Positions 27,630 to 36,248 are shown, numbered from the stretch's first letter. The stretch: DNA of 64,000 nt from Anaerolineales bacterium (GCA_019454165.1 CP075367.1:1342805-1406804); one strand, 5' to 3'. A program made the numbers and translations. The notes: a model not told the origin generated them from the letters alone.

Positions 27630-27780
27630 GTAGGGGCGGGGTTACCCCGCCCCTACATGGGCTTGCTAGGCCACCCTCACCCCCGCAGCTTCGCTGCGTC
27701 CCCTCTCCCATGGGGAGAGGGGAGAGGGCGAGCTATCCTGACTTTACTTCAGCGGGGTGAGGGAGCTAAGGTGATGAGCA
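27630..27780. repeat. palindromic repeats in the DinB-LysE gap
   Basis: Two units fill most of the 27463-27806 gap. The first is a 27-bp palindrome with 12-bp arms (GTAGGGGCGGGG, 27630-27656). The second is a longer imperfect hairpin: CCCCTCTCCCATGGGGAGAG within flanks CCACCCTCACCCC and GGGGTGAGGG. No gene is seen in this gap. Confidence 0.75.
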
Positions 27781-27806
27781 GGGATTACGACAGCGTGAGT
27801 GGAATG

Positions 27807-28400
27807 CTAGGCGATGCCGACCATCTCTGCGGCGGAGTAGACCAACAGCAAGGCCAGGACGATGTTGACGGCGAGGCGTACGCGTGGATAGCCCAGGTAA
27901 CGCTTGATGAGCGTGCCGAACAGCGCCCAGGTGGAGATGGCGGCAAAGCAACTGAGGGTGAGCGGTACCAGGACCAGCAGTAGGCGCGGGATGTCGCTGG
28001 TAAGCCAGGCCAGAAAGGTGGTGAATAAGGTCAGGGCATAGATGATGACCTTGGGATTCAAAAATTGAAAGAGAAAGCCCTGTACGAAGCCCATGGGCTT
28101 GGCTTCCTGATCCTCGAAAACGTAGGTTGCTTTCAAGATGCTGAAGGCCAAATACAAGATATAGGCTGCGCCGATATAGCGCAGCACGGGCTCGATCCCA
28201 GGTATGGCTGCCAGAAGGGAACTGGATACCAGGGCCGCGATCAGCAGCACGATATAGAACCCGGCTGTGTTGCCGAGCAGGAAGGGCAGGGAGCGCCGGT
28301 AGCCGTACAGCACGCCCATGGCAGCGCTGGTGATGTTGTTTGGCCCGGGGGTGAAGTTGGCGACCAGGGCGTATGTGATTGTGGGGAGCCAGTTGAACAT
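27807..28400 (-). CDS. LysE/RhtB-family amino-acid exporter
   Basis: A 197-residue membrane protein with about six hydrophobic segments. The N-terminal signature FTPGPNNITSAAMGVLYGYRR is the LysE/RhtB motif (PGPN). The family exports amino acids or related metabolites. It starts 7 bp after the stop of the AraC-family gene upstream on the same strand, so that regulator probably controls it. If the regulator is broken (see the stop after its ATG), expression of this exporter may be altered. Confidence 0.9.
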   Translation of the reverse strand: MFNWLPTITYALVANFTPGPNNITSAAMGVLYGYRRSLPFLLGNTAGFYIVLLIAALVSSSLLAAIPGIEPVLRYIGAAYILYLAFSILKATYVFEDQEAKPMGFVQGFLFQFLNPKVIIYALTLFTTFLAWLTSDIPRLLLVLVPLTLSCFAAISTWALFGTLIKRYLGYPRVRLAVNIVLALLLVYSAAEMVGIA

Positions 28401-28407
28401 AATGACC

Positions 28408-29094
28408 TCAGGCCTGCAGCAAGCTGGCGTAACGCCCGGGCGTCACGCCGAGGGTTTGGCGGAAGCGCCGGGTGAAGTGGCTTTGGCTGCTGAAGCCTAC
28501 TTCTGCGGCAACCTGCGCCAGCGGCCGACCCTTGGCCAGCAGGCGCTGCGCGATGGCGATGCGATAGTTCTCGATGTAGGTATGGGGCGGCATGCCGACC
28601 TGGTTGCGGAACGAGCGCAGGAAGTGATAGCGGCTTAGGGAGACTGCGGCGGCCAGCTCATCCAGCGAGAGCGGGCGGTCATATTGGGCGTGGATGAGAT
28701 CGAGGGCGGGCTGCACGCCCACCGGGCGCAGGCTGGCCGGCCGCGCCTGGCCAAAGATGCGCAGCAGCTCGGCCAGGGTGGAGACGAAGGCGGTCTCGGC
28801 CTCCAGCCCGGGCTCGGCGCGCATCAGCAGGGCGTGCATGCGTGAGAACATGCGCGCCAGGCGGGCGTCGTTGCGGCGCGGCTGGGTGAACTGGGGTAGG
28901 CCGTCGCTCAGGCCCAGCTCCTGGGCGATGCTGCGCAGCTGGGCGACAGTCGGGTACATGGCGCGGTAGCGGAAACCGCGGGCGGCCGCCGGCTCGCCGG
29001 TGTGGCTTTCGCCGGGGTTGATGAAAATGAAGCCGCCGGGCGGGGTGATGAACTTTTGCGAGCCCAGGCTGAAGGACTGCAGCCCATCTTCCAC
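28408..29094 (-). CDS. AraC-family regulator; stop codon right after the apparent original ATG
   Basis: The open frame of 228 codons (GTG 29094) encodes the second part of an AraC_binding cupin and a complete AraC DNA-binding domain with two helix-turn-helix units (LSLDELAAAVSLSRYHFLR and QVAAEVGFSSQSHFTRRF). The same frame continues upstream to 29211 with family-like residues (HHSSVNVDLLHAYFSKHSYP). ATG 29209-29211 lies 6 nt after TATACT, but the next codon is TAA (29206-29208). No ATG, GTG or TTG lies between the TAA and GTG 29094. It is therefore either a fresh pseudogene or restarts at a poor codon. It drives the LysE exporter gene. Confidence 0.75.
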   Translation of the reverse strand: MEDGLQSFSLGSQKFITPPGGFIFINPGESHTGEPAAARGFRYRAMYPTVAQLRSIAQELGLSDGLPQFTQPRRNDARLARMFSRMHALLMRAEPGLEAETAFVSTLAELLRIFGQARPASLRPVGVQPALDLIHAQYDRPLSLDELAAAVSLSRYHFLRSFRNQVGMPPHTYIENYRIAIAQRLLAKGRPLAQVAAEVGFSSQSHFTRRFRQTLGVTPGRYASLLQA

Positions 29095-29269
29095 AACGGC
29101 GATGACATAGTAGTCGTGGCTATGGCGCGGGTAGGAGTGCTTTGAAAAATACGCGTGCAGCAGATCTACGTTGACGCTGCTGTGGTGCTGGTAGCTGGAC
29201 CACTCTTACATGGGTAGAGTATAGAGCTAAGTGTTGGTCTGGCTCTATCACGATATTGCTGTTTTCTTC

Positions 29270-29545
29270 GTGCGGTGTCATTCCGAGCGAAGCGAAGAAT
29301 CCGTGCTGAGGTGTTTTGTGCTCCAGCATATCTGTTGAAGGTCAAATAATCCCTTAACGGATTCTTCCCCTCGCTTCGCTCCGGGGTCCTCGGCCTGAAG
29401 AGAACTTGAGTGGCAGAAGCCGCGCGGTATAGAAGATGTGCTTATAAGGATTCCTCACTGGTCAGGCATCGTGCGCTGCTACGCAGCGCTGCTGGTGTGG
29501 ATGGAGAAACCCGTTCGGAATGACACGGGGGCTTGGGCGTGCCGC
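29270..29545. repeat. palindromic intergenic repeats (family A)
   Basis: Contains GTCATTCCGAGCGAAGCGAA at 29277-29296, its inverted partner near 29359-29384 (GGATTCTTCCCCTCGCTTCG), and a further GGATTCCTCAC...CGGAATGACAC pair. It fills the divergent gap between the AraC gene and sufC. A family-B unit follows at 29550-29580. Confidence 0.75.
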
Positions 29546-29586
29546 CTGCTCACTGTTCACCATTCACTGTTCACTCTCTTCTCCTC

Positions 29587-29642
29587 CAATATTTTAGATT
29601 TTCCTCATAAATATTGACCCTAGTCTATGAACCTGCTATAAT
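29587..29642 (+). promoter_or_regulatory. sufC promoter with palindromic operator
   Basis: TTGACC (29614-29619), 17 bp, TATAAT (29637-29642). An inverted repeat CAATATTT (29587-29594) / AAATATTG (29609-29616), with a 14-bp spacer, overlaps the -35 box. Its first 25 bp recur exactly upstream of sufR. SufR is the obvious candidate ligand. Confidence 0.75.
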
Positions 29643-29723
29643 CTCCCAAAATCACCCTGGTTGAACACTTGCGCCTTCGTTTGAGGCGGCGTTCACAATC
29701 ATTCTCTAGGAGAAATACGGTTC

Positions 29724-30500
29724 ATGTCTCAACTGGATATACGCGATTTGCGCGTCACTGTAGCTGGCAACGAGATCCTTAAAGGCCTCAACCTGACGAT
29801 CGAGCAGGGCAAGGTGCACGCCCTGATGGGCCCCAACGGCAGCGGCAAGAGCACGCTGGCCTACACGCTGATGGGCCACCCGAACTACGAGGTGACCGGT
29901 GGCGAGGTGTGGTTCAAGGGGCAGAACATCCTTGAACTGGAGCCGGACCAACGCTCTCATCTGGGCATTTTCCTGGCGTTCCAATACCCGGTGGCGATCC
30001 CCGGCGTGAGCGTGGCGAACTTCCTGCGCACAGCGTTGAACTCGCACCGCAAGGCCAAGAACCCGGAGGACAAGGGCATGCCCATCCCCGAGTTCCGCAC
30101 GCTGCTGAAAGAGAAGATGGACCTGCTGAAGATGGACCACAGCTTCGCGGGCCGTTACCTCAACGATGGCTTCTCTGGGGGCGAGAAGAAGCGCGCCGAG
30201 ATCCTGCAGATGGCTGCGCTCGACCCCGAGTTTGCGGTGCTGGACGAGACCGACTCCGGTCTGGATATTGACGCGTTGCGCAATGTGGCCGAGGGTGTGC
30301 AGGCGCTGCGCGGGCCGAACTTCGGCGCGCTGGTGATCACACACTACCAGCGCCTGCTGAACTACATCAATCCGGATGTGGTGCATGTGATGTTCAACGG
30401 CCGCATCGTGGAAACCGGCGGCCCGGAACTGGCCCTGAAGCTGGAAGCCGAAGGCTACGACTGGGTGCGCGAAGCACATGAACTAGTGACCAGTGAGTAG
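29724..30500 (+). CDS. sufC: Fe-S assembly ATPase SufC
   Basis: The ABC-type ATPase of the SufBCD scaffold, 258 residues. It has Walker [10 protein letters not shown], signature [15 protein letters not shown] and Walker [15 protein letters not shown], all in the SufC form, and the later H-loop in VITHYQRLL. It powers cluster assembly on SufB/SufD in the cytoplasm. It is first in the plus-strand suf operon behind a strong promoter with an operator-like element. The last residues and the stop codon lie in a repeat: the final codons (CTAGTGACCAGTGAGTAG) are family-B repeat sequence. Confidence 0.97.
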   Translation: MSQLDIRDLRVTVAGNEILKGLNLTIEQGKVHALMGPNGSGKSTLAYTLMGHPNYEVTGGEVWFKGQNILELEPDQRSHLGIFLAFQYPVAIPGVSVANFLRTALNSHRKAKNPEDKGMPIPEFRTLLKEKMDLLKMDHSFAGRYLNDGFSGGEKKRAEILQMAALDPEFAVLDETDSGLDIDALRNVAEGVQALRGPNFGALVITHYQRLLNYINPDVVHVMFNGRIVETGGPELALKLEAEGYDWVREAHELVTSE

Positions 30501-30588
30501 TGAACGGTGAACAGGAAGTGCGAAAAACGAGTTCGCGTCTCCTGATTACTAATCACTAATCACAGATTATTGTTCACTGAAAGGTAAG
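30484..30588. repeat. family-B repeat between sufC and sufB
   Basis: Degenerate tandem and inverted copies of GTGAACAGTGA / TCACTAATCAC. The unit overlaps the end of sufC and leaves just AAAGGTAAGC before the sufB ATG. Other units are at 26961, 29550, 33681 and 47096. Confidence 0.8.
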
Positions 30589-30589
30589 C

Positions 30590-32023
30590 ATGGCACTAAA
30601 AGACATTATTGAAAAGCCCAAAGACGATGCCGAGCTGTTGGCTGGCATTGATGATTACAAGTACGGCTTTGTGGACGAGGTCCAACCGGTCTTCCGCACG
30701 CGCAAGGGGCTGGATGAAGATATCGTCCGCCAGATCAGCGCCAAGAAGGAAGAGCCGGAGTGGATGCTCGATTTCCGCCTGAAGGCGTACAAGCATTTCA
30801 CGCAGCGCCCCATGCCCACCTGGGGCGGCGACCTGGACAAGTTGAATCTCGACGAGATCTACTTCTACAGCAAGCCGGCTGAGGCCGAGGGCAAGAGCTG
30901 GGACGATGTGCCCGAGAACATCAAGAAGACCTTCGAGCGTTTGGGCATCCCTGAGGCTGAGCAGAAGTTCCTGGCCGGCGTAGGCGCCCAATACGAATCG
31001 GAGATGGTGTATCACAACATCCAGCAGCACCTGGCTGACCAGGGCGTGCTGTTCAAGAGCATTGAGCAGGGCTTGAAGGACCACCCGGACATGTTCCGCG
31101 AGTACTTCGGCAAGATCATCCCCATCGAGGACAATAAGTTCTCGGCGCTCAACTCAGCGGTATGGTCGGGCGGCTCATTCGTCTACATCCCCAAGGGGGT
31201 GAAGGTGGAGATGCCGCTGCAGGCGTACTTCCGCGTCAACCAGGCCGACCAGGGACAGTTCGAACGCACGCTCATCATCGTGGACGAAGGCGCTGAAGCG
31301 CATTATGTGGAAGGCTGCACCGCCCCGGTGTACACCACCGACTCGTTCCACAGCGGCGTGATCGAGATCATTGTCAAGAAGGGCGCTCGCTTCCGCTACA
31401 CCACGATCCAGAACTGGTCGAACAACATGTACAACCTGGTGACCCAGCGTGCGCATGTGCATGAGAACGCCACGATGGAGTGGGTGGACGCCAACCTGGG
31501 CAGCAAGCTGACCATGAAGTACCCCTCGTGCTATCTGCTGGGCGAAGGCGCGCATGGCGAGATCCTCTCCATGGCGTTCGCCAGCGGCCACCAGCACCAG
31601 GATACGGGCGGCAAGGTGATCCACTTTGTGCCCAACACCACCAGCAAGATCACGTCCAAATCCATCAGCAAGAGCGGCGGGCGAGCCTCGTACCGTGGCT
31701 TGTTGAAGGTGCACCCGGGCGCGGAGGGCTCCAAGTCCAACGTGGTGTGTGACGCCCTGCTGCTGGACGACCAGTCGCGCTCGGATACGTACCCGTACAT
31801 CGAGATCGATGCCGAGGATGTGACGATCGGTCACGAAGCCTCGGTGTCCAAGGTGGGCGAGGAGCAGCTGTTCTACCTGATGAGCCGCGGCATGACCGAA
31901 GAGGAAGCTGCCACCATGGTGGTGTCCGGCTTCATTGAGCCGCTGGTGAAAGAATTGCCGATGGAATATGCGATCGAGATGAACCGTCTGATCCAATTGC
32001 AGATGGAAGGCTCGATCGGCTAA
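30590..32023 (+). CDS. sufB: Fe-S assembly scaffold protein SufB
   Basis: The main scaffold subunit of SufBC2D, 477 residues, normal length. Conserved segments include [43 protein letters not shown] with a conserved Cys, the ATTIQNWS-like [14 protein letters not shown], and the C-terminal [19 protein letters not shown]. It builds nascent Fe-S clusters with sulfur from SufS/SufU. AAAGG precedes the ATG. sufD follows after 28 bp. Confidence 0.97.
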   Translation: MALKDIIEKPKDDAELLAGIDDYKYGFVDEVQPVFRTRKGLDEDIVRQISAKKEEPEWMLDFRLKAYKHFTQRPMPTWGGDLDKLNLDEIYFYSKPAEAEGKSWDDVPENIKKTFERLGIPEAEQKFLAGVGAQYESEMVYHNIQQHLADQGVLFKSIEQGLKDHPDMFREYFGKIIPIEDNKFSALNSAVWSGGSFVYIPKGVKVEMPLQAYFRVNQADQGQFERTLIIVDEGAEAHYVEGCTAPVYTTDSFHSGVIEIIVKKGARFRYTTIQNWSNNMYNLVTQRAHVHENATMEWVDANLGSKLTMKYPSCYLLGEGAHGEILSMAFASGHQHQDTGGKVIHFVPNTTSKITSKSISKSGGRASYRGLLKVHPGAEGSKSNVVCDALLLDDQSRSDTYPYIEIDAEDVTIGHEASVSKVGEEQLFYLMSRGMTEEEAATMVVSGFIEPLVKELPMEYAIEMNRLIQLQMEGSIG

Positions 32024-32051
32024 GCGCCGGTTAAGCGAGACGCAAAGAGAT

Positions 32052-33659
32052 ATGGCAAAAAAGAAGAATACAAGCGCGCGCCCTAAAAAGGCCGTGGTAA
32101 GCAAGAAGAAGACTACCAAAACAACGACTAAAGCTAAGGCTACACGGGCGGGTCTGAGACCCGCCCCTACGGCGAAGAAGAAAGCCGTTGGCAAGAACAA
32201 GCCTAAAGCTGTAGCTAAAAAGAAGAGCGCGGCTAAGACCAAGGCGGTTGCCAACACGCGCGTCGTAACGCGCTCGCCGGAGCGCGAAGTCATTAGCGCC
32301 GGCAAGACGCCGCGGGTGATTACGCGCGGCGCAGCGACGGTGCAGACCAAGAGCGGCTTCCCGTTCAGCGCGGAGCAGATCCCGGCGCTGGCCAACGGCG
32401 CCAAGGCGACCGCGTTCCTGCGCAGTTATCGCAAGGGCGCCTGGAACCAGTTCGAGAAGCTGCCACTGCCGAGCACGAACGATGAGGCCTGGCGCCGCAC
32501 AGACATCCGCCAGCTCAAGCGCAACGGCCTGCAAATGGTCGAAGCGCTGCCCAAGGCGACGCGCGACAAGCTGCCCAGCATCCCGGCGCGCTTGCTGAAG
32601 CCGCTGGTGGGCAAAGGGCACGGTGGGCAGATCGTCTTTGCCCCGGGCAAGACTACCGTGCAGCTGAGCCGCGATATCGCCAAGCAAGGCGTTGTGTTCA
32701 CTGATTTCGCCACCGCGGCCAGCAAGCACCCTGATCTGCTCAAGAAGGTGCTGGGCAGCGTGGTCAAGCCGGGCGAGGGCAAGTTCGCCGCCATGGCGGC
32801 CGCGCTGGCCGGCCGCGGCGTGCTGCTGTATGTGCCCAAGGGCGTGCAGGTGGATGAGCCGCTGCACTCGCTGCTGTGGGGCCCGGGGGCTGGGCTGGCG
32901 TACTTCTCGCACATTCTGGTGTGGGTGGAGGACGGCGCCTCGGTGACCTATGTGCACGAGTCAGCTTCGCCAACGCTGAAAGAGCAGAGCATGCATGCCG
33001 GCATCGTGGAGCTGCATGTGGGCGCGCGGGCCAACCTGCGCTTCGTGGAACTGCAATCGTGGGGCGAGCACATGTGGAACTTTACGCATGAGCGCGCCCG
33101 CGTGAAGAAAGACGGTAACCTGGATTGGATCTTTGGCGCCCTGGGCAGCCACCTGACCAAGAACTTCTCCGAGATCAACCTGGAGGGTGAAGGCAGCCTG
33201 GGCCGCATGTCTGGCTTCTATTTCACCGATGGGGACCAGCATCTGGATCACGACACCCAGCAGAACCACCTGGCGGCGCACACCACCAGCGACCTGCTGT
33301 TCAAGGGCGCGCTGGAGGAGCAGAGCCGCTCGGTATGGCAGGGCATGATCTACGTAGCGCCCGGCGCCCAGCGCACGGACGGCTACCAAGCCAACCGCAA
33401 CCTGGTGCTGAGCAAGCAGGCGCGGGCGGACAGCATCCCGGGCCTCGAGATCCAGGCGGACGATGTGCGCTGCACGCATGGCGCCACCGTGGGCAAGATC
33501 GACCCGGACGAGTACTTTTACCTGCTGAGCCGTGGTATCCCGCCGGTTGAGGCGCGCCGCCTGATCGTCAAGGGCTTTTTCGACCCCATTATGGAGCGAA
33601 TTCCCTTCGAAGGCGTGCGCCAGCGCTTCCAGCAGGCCATTGTTCAGAAGATGAAGTAG
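32052..33659 (+). CDS. sufD: Fe-S assembly protein SufD with Lys/Ala-rich N-terminal extension
   Basis: A 535-residue SufD. The conserved part starts near residue 100 (LPLPSTNDEAWRRTDIRQLK is the family's N-terminal signature) and runs to the end, with GALEEQSRSVWQGMIYV and RGIPPVEARRLIVKGFF. The first ~90 residues are unusual: low-complexity, strongly basic (AKKKNTSARPKKAVVSKKK and similar), like a histone-H1 tail. Codons 32-39 coincide with a 21-bp palindrome of an intergenic repeat family. SufD works with SufB and SufC in cluster assembly. The tail may bind nucleic acid or partners, or may be tolerated filler. Confidence 0.93.
   Translation: MAKKKNTSARPKKAVVSKKKTTKTTTKAKATRAGLRPAPTAKKKAVGKNKPKAVAKKKSAAKTKAVANTRVVTRSPEREVISAGKTPRVITRGAATVQTKSGFPFSAEQIPALANGAKATAFLRSYRKGAWNQFEKLPLPSTNDEAWRRTDIRQLKRNGLQMVEALPKATRDKLPSIPARLLKPLVGKGHGGQIVFAPGKTTVQLSRDIAKQGVVFTDFATAASKHPDLLKKVLGSVVKPGEGKFAAMAAALAGRGVLLYVPKGVQVDEPLHSLLWGPGAGLAYFSHILVWVEDGASVTYVHESASPTLKEQSMHAGIVELHVGARANLRFVELQSWGEHMWNFTHERARVKKDGNLDWIFGALGSHLTKNFSEINLEGEGSLGRMSGFYFTDGDQHLDHDTQQNHLAAHTTSDLLFKGALEEQSRSVWQGMIYVAPGAQRTDGYQANRNLVLSKQARADSIPGLEIQADDVRCTHGATVGKIDPDEYFYLLSRGIPPVEARRLIVKGFFDPIMERIPFEGVRQRFQQAIVQKMK
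32146..32166. repeat. palindromic repeat unit inside sufD
   Basis: GGGCGGGTCT, one central base, then AGACCCGCCC, followed by CTACG. It matches the intergenic family seen at 27630-27656 and 49967-49990 (GGGGCG...CGCCCCTAC). It is read in frame as RAGLRPAPT. Confidence 0.75.
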
Positions 33660-33680
33660 CTGTAATATAGAAGATTGAGT

Positions 33681-33757
33681 ATCGAGTGAGCAGTGACTAG
33701 TGAACAGTGATCAGGTGTAAGCCTCCTGACCACTGTTCACGGTTCACTCCTCACTTG
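33681..33757. repeat. family-B repeat after sufD
   Basis: An imperfect inverted repeat: GAGTGAGCAGTGACTAGTGA on the left and CACTGTTCACGGTTCACTCC on the right. It sits between sufD and the small ORF at 33773. Confidence 0.8.
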
Positions 33758-33772
33758 ACTTTTGGAGGTTGA

Positions 33773-34123
33773 ATGGCAGAACTTCGTTTCACAACCGCCC
33801 CTGACCGGGAAGATGTATACAAGGTAGGCGACCGCGTGGAGGTGTACTGCGACCACGAAGACCCCAAGGGCAACCGCGTACGCGGCTGGCTGGAGGGCGT
33901 GGTGGTGCAGGTTGACCCCAAGATCGTTGCGGTGCAATTTGCCGAGCCGGTGTACCTGACGGACGGCTGGATGGTGCCGGACCACGTGCTGTGGTGCCCG
34001 CCCAATTCGCAGCAGATCCGCATGGCGCGCAAGCGCACCCGCAGCAAGCCGCGAGCGGCTGCGGCGCCGCGCGCCAAGGCCAAGGCGAAGACCAAGACCA
34101 AAGCAAAGGCCAAGAGCAAGTAG
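33773..34123 (+). CDS. small basic-tailed protein in the suf operon, unknown function
   Basis: A 116-residue protein. Residues about 15-75 look like a small beta-barrel, Tudor/KOW-like (VYKVGDRVEVYCDHED, then GWLEGVVVQVDPKIVAVQF and GWMVPDHVLWC). The last ~35 residues are a K/R/A-rich tail (RAKAKAKTKTKAKAKSK), similar in style to the N-terminal tail of SufD. GGAGG precedes ATG 33773. It lies between sufD and sufS, 6 bp before sufS, so it is clearly co-expressed. I do not know it as a Suf component. Nucleic-acid binding or tethering is a guess. Confidence 0.75.
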   Translation: MAELRFTTAPDREDVYKVGDRVEVYCDHEDPKGNRVRGWLEGVVVQVDPKIVAVQFAEPVYLTDGWMVPDHVLWCPPNSQQIRMARKRTRSKPRAAAAPRAKAKAKTKTKAKAKSK

Positions 34124-34129
34124 GGGCGC

Positions 34130-35368
34130 ATGGCAGAGACGCACACCATGGATATCAAGCGCATCCGGGCCGATTTCCCGGTGCTGGATGTAGAAGTCAA
34201 GCCGGGCGTCAAGCTGGTGTACCTGGACTCGGGGGCCACCAGCCAGAAGCCGATGCAGGTGATCGAGCGCATGAACCAGTACTACCGCGCCGAGAACGCC
34301 AACATTCACCGCGGCGTACACAAGCTGGCCGAGCAGGCCACCGAGGATTACGAAGGGGCGCGTGGCAAGATCGCCAAGTTCATTAACGCGGCCAAGAGCA
34401 AAGAGATCGTATTCACTCGCAACGCGACCGAGTCGGTCAACCTGGTGGCGCACACCTGGGGCCGCGCCAATTTGCAAGCGGGTGATGTGGTGGTGCTGAC
34501 CGAGATGGAGCACCACGCCAACCTGGTGCCCTGGCAGATGCTGGCGAATGAGCGCGGCATCCGTTTGGAGTTCATCCCCGTGACCGAGGGCGGCGTGCTG
34601 GACATGAGCGCACTGCCCGGCCTGCTGGAGCTCAAGCCGAAGTTGGTGAGCTTCACCGCCATGAGCAACGTGCTCGGCACCATCACCCCGGTGGCCGAGA
34701 TCGTCAAGGCCGCCCATGCCGCCGGCGCGCTGGCGATGGTGGACGGGGCCCAATCGGTGCCGCACCTGCCCACGGACGTGCAGGCGCTGGATATTGACTT
34801 CCTGGTGTTCTCGAGCCACAAGATGCTTGGGCCTACGGGCCTGGGCGTGCTGTACGGCAAGGAAGCCCTGCTGGAGGCGATGCCGCCCTTCATGGGCGGC
34901 GGCGACATGATCAAGCGCGTCAAGCTGCGCGAGTTCAGCACGGCGGGCGTGCCGCACAAGTTCGAGGCGGGCACCCCGGCGATCGCCGAGGTGATCGGCC
35001 TGGGCGCGGCGGTGGACTATTTGAACGAGATCGGCATGGACGCGATCGCCGCCCATGACCGCGAGCTGACCGCGTACGCATTGGAGCGGTTGGAGGAAGT
35101 GCCGGGCGTGTGGATCTTTGGCCCGGGCATCGAGCACAAGAGCTCGAACGCGTCGTTCACGCTGAAGGGTGCTCACCCGCACGACGTGGCCGAGATCCTG
35201 AACCGCCACGGCGTGGCGACGCGGGCCGGGCACCACTGCGCCATGCCGGTGCACGAGAAGTTCGGCGTGCCGGCTACTACGCGGGCCAGTTTTTACCTCT
35301 ACAACACCAAGGAAGAGATCGACACCCTGGTGGAAGCACTCTATCAAGTAAAGGAGATCTTCAAATAA
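34130..35368 (+). CDS. sufS: cysteine desulfurase SufS
   Basis: A PLP-dependent class V aminotransferase of 412 residues that takes sulfur from cysteine. The PLP lysine is in FSSHKMLGPTGLGVLYG, and the active-site Cys is in TRAGHHCAMPVH (near residue 370), in the SufS/group II form with a short lobe. The N-terminal IRADFPVLD and YLDSGATSQKP are typical. It hands sulfur to SufU, encoded 2 bp downstream. The start 6 bp after the preceding ORF leaves little room for an independent Shine-Dalgarno (GGGGCGC), so coupling is likely. Confidence 0.96.
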   Translation: MAETHTMDIKRIRADFPVLDVEVKPGVKLVYLDSGATSQKPMQVIERMNQYYRAENANIHRGVHKLAEQATEDYEGARGKIAKFINAAKSKEIVFTRNATESVNLVAHTWGRANLQAGDVVVLTEMEHHANLVPWQMLANERGIRLEFIPVTEGGVLDMSALPGLLELKPKLVSFTAMSNVLGTITPVAEIVKAAHAAGALAMVDGAQSVPHLPTDVQALDIDFLVFSSHKMLGPTGLGVLYGKEALLEAMPPFMGGGDMIKRVKLREFSTAGVPHKFEAGTPAIAEVIGLGAAVDYLNEIGMDAIAAHDRELTAYALERLEEVPGVWIFGPGIEHKSSNASFTLKGAHPHDVAEILNRHGVATRAGHHCAMPVHEKFGVPATTRASFYLYNTKEEIDTLVEALYQVKEIFK

Positions 35369-35370
35369 CG

Positions 35371-35775
35371 ATGGACGATCTCTATCGCGAAGTGATCATT
35401 GACCGCTACCAGAACCCGCGCTTCAGCGGCACGCTTGACCCGCACACCCATTCCTACGAGGATGACAACCCGGTGTGCGGCGACCACATCCGCATTGACC
35501 TGCGCGTGGACGACAAGGATGTGGTGACCGAAGCCAAGTTCACCGGCGAGGGCTGCTCGATCTCGCAGGCCTCGGCTGACCTGCTGATGGAAAAGATCAC
35601 CGGCATGCCGGTGGCCGAAGTACGCAAGCTGGCCAAGCAGGACATTCTGGATCTGCTGGGCATCGAGCTGGGGCCGGTGCGCCTGAAGTGCGCGCTGCTC
35701 TCGCTCAAGGTGCTCAAGGGCGGCGTGTATGGCCTCGACGAGGTCATGTCGCTCGATGAGCTGGCGGAATCCTAA
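35371..35775 (+). CDS. sufU: Zn-dependent sulfurtransferase SufU
   Basis: A 134-residue SufU, the sulfur acceptor for SufS. The Zn/sulfur ligands are visible: NPVCGDH (Cys and Asp), GEGCSISQ and RLKCALL. The SufU-type insertion of about 20 residues before the last Cys is present, which separates it from IscU. The start is ATG 35371, 2 bp after the sufS stop; AAGGAG lies 14 nt upstream, within sufS. A longer frame beginning inside sufS is a shadow. SufS-SufU pairing is the Gram-positive/Chloroflexota arrangement. Confidence 0.95.
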   Translation: MDDLYREVIIDRYQNPRFSGTLDPHTHSYEDDNPVCGDHIRIDLRVDDKDVVTEAKFTGEGCSISQASADLLMEKITGMPVAEVRKLAKQDILDLLGIELGPVRLKCALLSLKVLKGGVYGLDEVMSLDELAES

Positions 35776-35786
35776 ACTGCAACACT

Positions 35787-36146
35787 ATGCCTGATATCGG
35801 AACCTTCGTCTTCACCTCCCTGGGGCCAAAGGAAGTTGATTTTGTGGCCGTGGCCAGTGAAGAAGAGCTGCCCAACGGCAAGCGCATCTTCGTGACGGTG
35901 GATGAGTACAACCTGGTGGTGTTCAACATCGCCGGGGAGTACTTTGCCATCGCCGACCTGTGCTCGCACGACAACGGGCCGTTGGGTGAGGGCGAGATCG
36001 AAGACTACGAGGTGGTGTGCCCGCGCCACGGCGCACGTTTTGACGTGCGCAGCGGGCGGGCCACCGCGCTGCCGGCCGTGGTGGACATTCCGGCCTATCC
36101 GACCCGCGTGGTTGATGGCCAGGTCGAGGTGGGGCTGCCGCTGTAG
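35787..36146 (+). CDS. Rieske [2Fe-2S] ferredoxin-like protein
   Basis: A 119-residue soluble Rieske protein. The cluster ligands are in two boxes: CSHDNGPLGEG (C-X-H) and CPRHGARFD (C-X2-H). The short form resembles NirD-like and dioxygenase-type ferredoxins, without a membrane anchor. Here it closes the suf operon, 11 bp after sufU, as is common in Suf clusters of several phyla. It may donate electrons in assembly, or be an early client; this is inferred from position only. A terminator follows. Confidence 0.93.
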   Translation: MPDIGTFVFTSLGPKEVDFVAVASEEELPNGKRIFVTVDEYNLVVFNIAGEYFAIADLCSHDNGPLGEGEIEDYEVVCPRHGARFDVRSGRATALPAVVDIPAYPTRVVDGQVEVGLPL

Positions 36147-36159
36147 GCCGCCGGCAACC

Positions 36160-36200
36160 GCAAGCAAAAAAGCGCCAAGGAACTTGGCGCTTTTGCTTGC
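36160..36200 (+). terminator. terminator after the suf operon
   Basis: A long stem, GCAAGCAAAAAAGCGCCAAG, with its near-perfect complement and a GAA loop; the T-tract lies within the 3' arm. Confidence 0.85.
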
Positions 36201-36248
36201 CCGCAGGCGGCGCGAAGCTGTAGGCAACGAGGCAATATAATGACCAGC

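Noticed and set aside
29120..29329. A 69-codon minus-strand ORF upstream of the AraC gene
   Set aside because: It reads through a family-A repeat and then through the AraC N-terminal region in the wrong frame.
33737..35347. A 536-codon minus-strand frame opposite sufS and its neighbour
   Set aside because: Shadow frame rich in H, G, L and R across three real plus-strand genes.
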